From: Euglena gracilis
Lineage: Eukaryota; Euglenida; Euglenophyceae; Euglenales
Direction of reading: 5' to 3'
DNA length: 64,000 bases
Assembly (NCBI GenBank): GCA_039621445.1
Contig: CP154954.1
Coordinates: 50,199,847 to 50,263,846 of the forward strand
The translations under genes and the position numbers were made by a program. Below are positions 62,765 through 64,000 of this stretch, piece after piece (positions within the stretch are counted from its first letter, which is position 1; each line of letters begins with the position of its first letter). A model generated the notes under the pieces. That model saw nothing but the letters and a program-made list of their open reading frames with translations, was not told the origin of the DNA and ran no database searches.

Positions 62765-63671
62765 ATTTTTTGGTGAAATATGAGAGGTCCAATAGTACAA
62801 TCATGGAGGCCATTTGCTGGTGCGGTCTGTTTTTTTTTTATGGGATTGTGCCGTTGGCACGGCTATGTCGTTGACCCCCACCCCCGTGTCAATGGCACTT
62901 TCCTGGAACATTGGCGTGCCACCCAGGGAATTTCTTAAGCCGGAGGGCACCCTACCCCCCCCCCCCCCGGGGGGGGGCCAGCCAGCCAGCAGCTCAAATC
63001 CAGCCAGCAGCCCAAATTCGGGCTGGGAGCCCCCTCTCCGGGGGGCCGAGTGAAATATAGTCGGGTCCGGCCCAGCCGGAGGCCGGGCCAGCCGGCCGCA
63101 GGCTTGGCCAGCCAACTGGGCTGCCCAGCTCACATATCCATGCATTTTTCCCCCTCACCACAGCTTCCTCTATCACAGCCCCCCAGCCTTGATCTAGCTC
63201 CATCCATCAAAATGTCGAGAATGGCAAAACTGTGTTAGAAAATTTTAGTTTTCATCGACCCAGCCCAGCCCAGCCCCCTCCAGCCCCGGACCCCCCCTCC
63301 CCCCCACCCCCCGGGGGGGTGTCCAGCCAGCAGCTCATGTCCAGCCAGCAGCCTTTTTGTCAGCCGGACCCCCCCCCCCGGGTGGGGGCTTTAAGAAATT
63401 CCCTGGTGCCAACGAAAGGGGAGGGGGCTCAACTTTCGGCGCAAAGCGTCGAAAACTTTTTTGGACCCCAGAAGTTAACCCCCCCCCCCCAAAAGTGGGG
63501 CCTGGGGACCCTGGGGGGGGGCAAGGGGGCGTATTGACTTGCCAGGTCCCACCCACTCATCTTCCCCTCGGCATGCTGCAACCCTGAGAGTCTCACCCCC
63601 ACCACACTTTGCCTCCCCCTTGGGCTTGAATGTGCCACTTCTGTCCCCCCCCCCAACGCCGGGCTGTGTCG

Positions 63672-63813
63672 TGGCGGCACCACACCGAGAAGGAGAAGTC
63701 AAAGCAGCAGCAGATGGAGCTGCAGGAGCGGGCGAAGCAGATCCAGACGCTGCGGGAGGAGGTGGAGGCGCTGAAGGCCCAACTGGAGGCCAGGGCGCGG
63801 GCGGGGGTTGCAG
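63672..63813 (+). CDS. Coiled-coil exon, probable kinesin stalk
   Basis: HHTEKEKSKQQQMELQERAK then QIQTLREEVEALKAQLEARA shows clear heptads. Codons are almost all G/C-ending. Ends at a good donor GTTGCAG/GTGTGT. It lies in the same strand and direction as the kinesin neck, so membership in that gene is likely but unproven. Confidence 0.6.
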
Positions 63814-64000
63814 GTGTGTTCGGCGCGAGGGGCCGAATTGTTTTCCAACCCGCCTCCCCCAAGCAACCTCGAAAATTGAACCTGCAAAGGTTCAAAACTG
63901 CAATGAGTCCAAATTAATTATCATCAAAATCCACATCAAATCATGATAAAAATTCGACCAAGGCGGGAAAATTTTTTTTTGGCCAACTTTCGGCTGCGCG

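Larger units (their letters stand above)
59731..63670. repeat. Downstream region: elements and possible stalk introns
   Basis: TACGACCACCCCC/GGTTGGGGGTTGC blocks at 59,840-60,040, family-T element at 60,663, TGCGCAATG-type short palindromes (60,555-61,170), a (TG)n tract at 61,850, and the GTGTCAACG element at 62,553. Exon-like stretches near 61,330-61,450 and 62,060-62,250 are too ambiguous to call. Confidence 0.45.

Noticed and set aside
1-64000. tRNA, rRNA, spliced-leader RNA or organellar genes
   Set aside because: Scanned by eye for conserved tRNA arms and rRNA cores; none recognised. An SL RNA gene would have supported the euglenozoan guess but none was found.

Overview
The window is nuclear DNA of a large, repeat-choked eukaryotic genome. 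The clearest gene is a kinesin motor on the + strand (about 48,995-59,730, with a probable stalk exon at 63,672-63,813). It is broken into small exons, and several of its introns are not GT-AG. Those introns follow one end rule: exon / NNN-CAR ... YTG-NNNNN / exon, with the CAR and YTG arms forming a terminal inverted repeat (TIR). This is the kind of rule known for the nonconventional introns of euglenids and relatives, and the ends also resemble introner elements. A euglenozoan (euglenid or diplonemid) is therefore my best guess. A dinoflagellate-type protist with introners is the main alternative. This is an inference from splice architecture, not from a marker gene.

Most of the remaining sequence is short TIR elements nested in one another, usually ending in or carrying long G/C homopolymers. 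At least eight have convincing 8-bp target-site duplications (TSDs) with CAGG-type tips, as expected for hAT transposons. Two such elements, plus a third locus, still hold hAT transposase pieces (10,334-11,133; 18,354-19,204; 30,160-31,620). A second class has C/G-run tips and TA duplications (44,456-44,650; 54,537-54,944; 58,358-58,765). The kinesin introns and the hAT-like elements share the same end layout: 8 bp of target = 5 nt kept on one side plus 3 nt on the other. The central inference is that hAT-like miniature elements are, or become, spliced introns here.

Layout: 0-12.7 kb, repeat families with a small two-exon + gene (2,490-3,016) and isolated exon-like segments. 12.7-18.05 kb, a multi-exon minus-strand gene of unknown function with a TSD-flanked element intron and a 3.9-kb GT-AG intron. 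18.3-27.9 kb, nested elements and a C2HC zinc-finger ORF. 27.9-33.1 kb, a + strand gene split by a 4.4-kb TIR-bounded composite intron that contains a hAT transposase C-terminus. 33.5-37.3 kb, two minus-strand genes. 38-46 kb, element copies, 32-bp direct-repeat arrays and a 2.9-kb satellite carrying a TTAGGG-like motif. 46.5-47.9 kb, a four-exon minus-strand gene. 49-60 kb, kinesin. 60-64 kb, further elements and a coiled-coil exon.

Conventional GT-AG introns coexist with the nonconventional class in the same genes. Apart from kinesin and hAT, I could not name the proteins. No tRNA, rRNA, CRISPR or organellar features were recognised.
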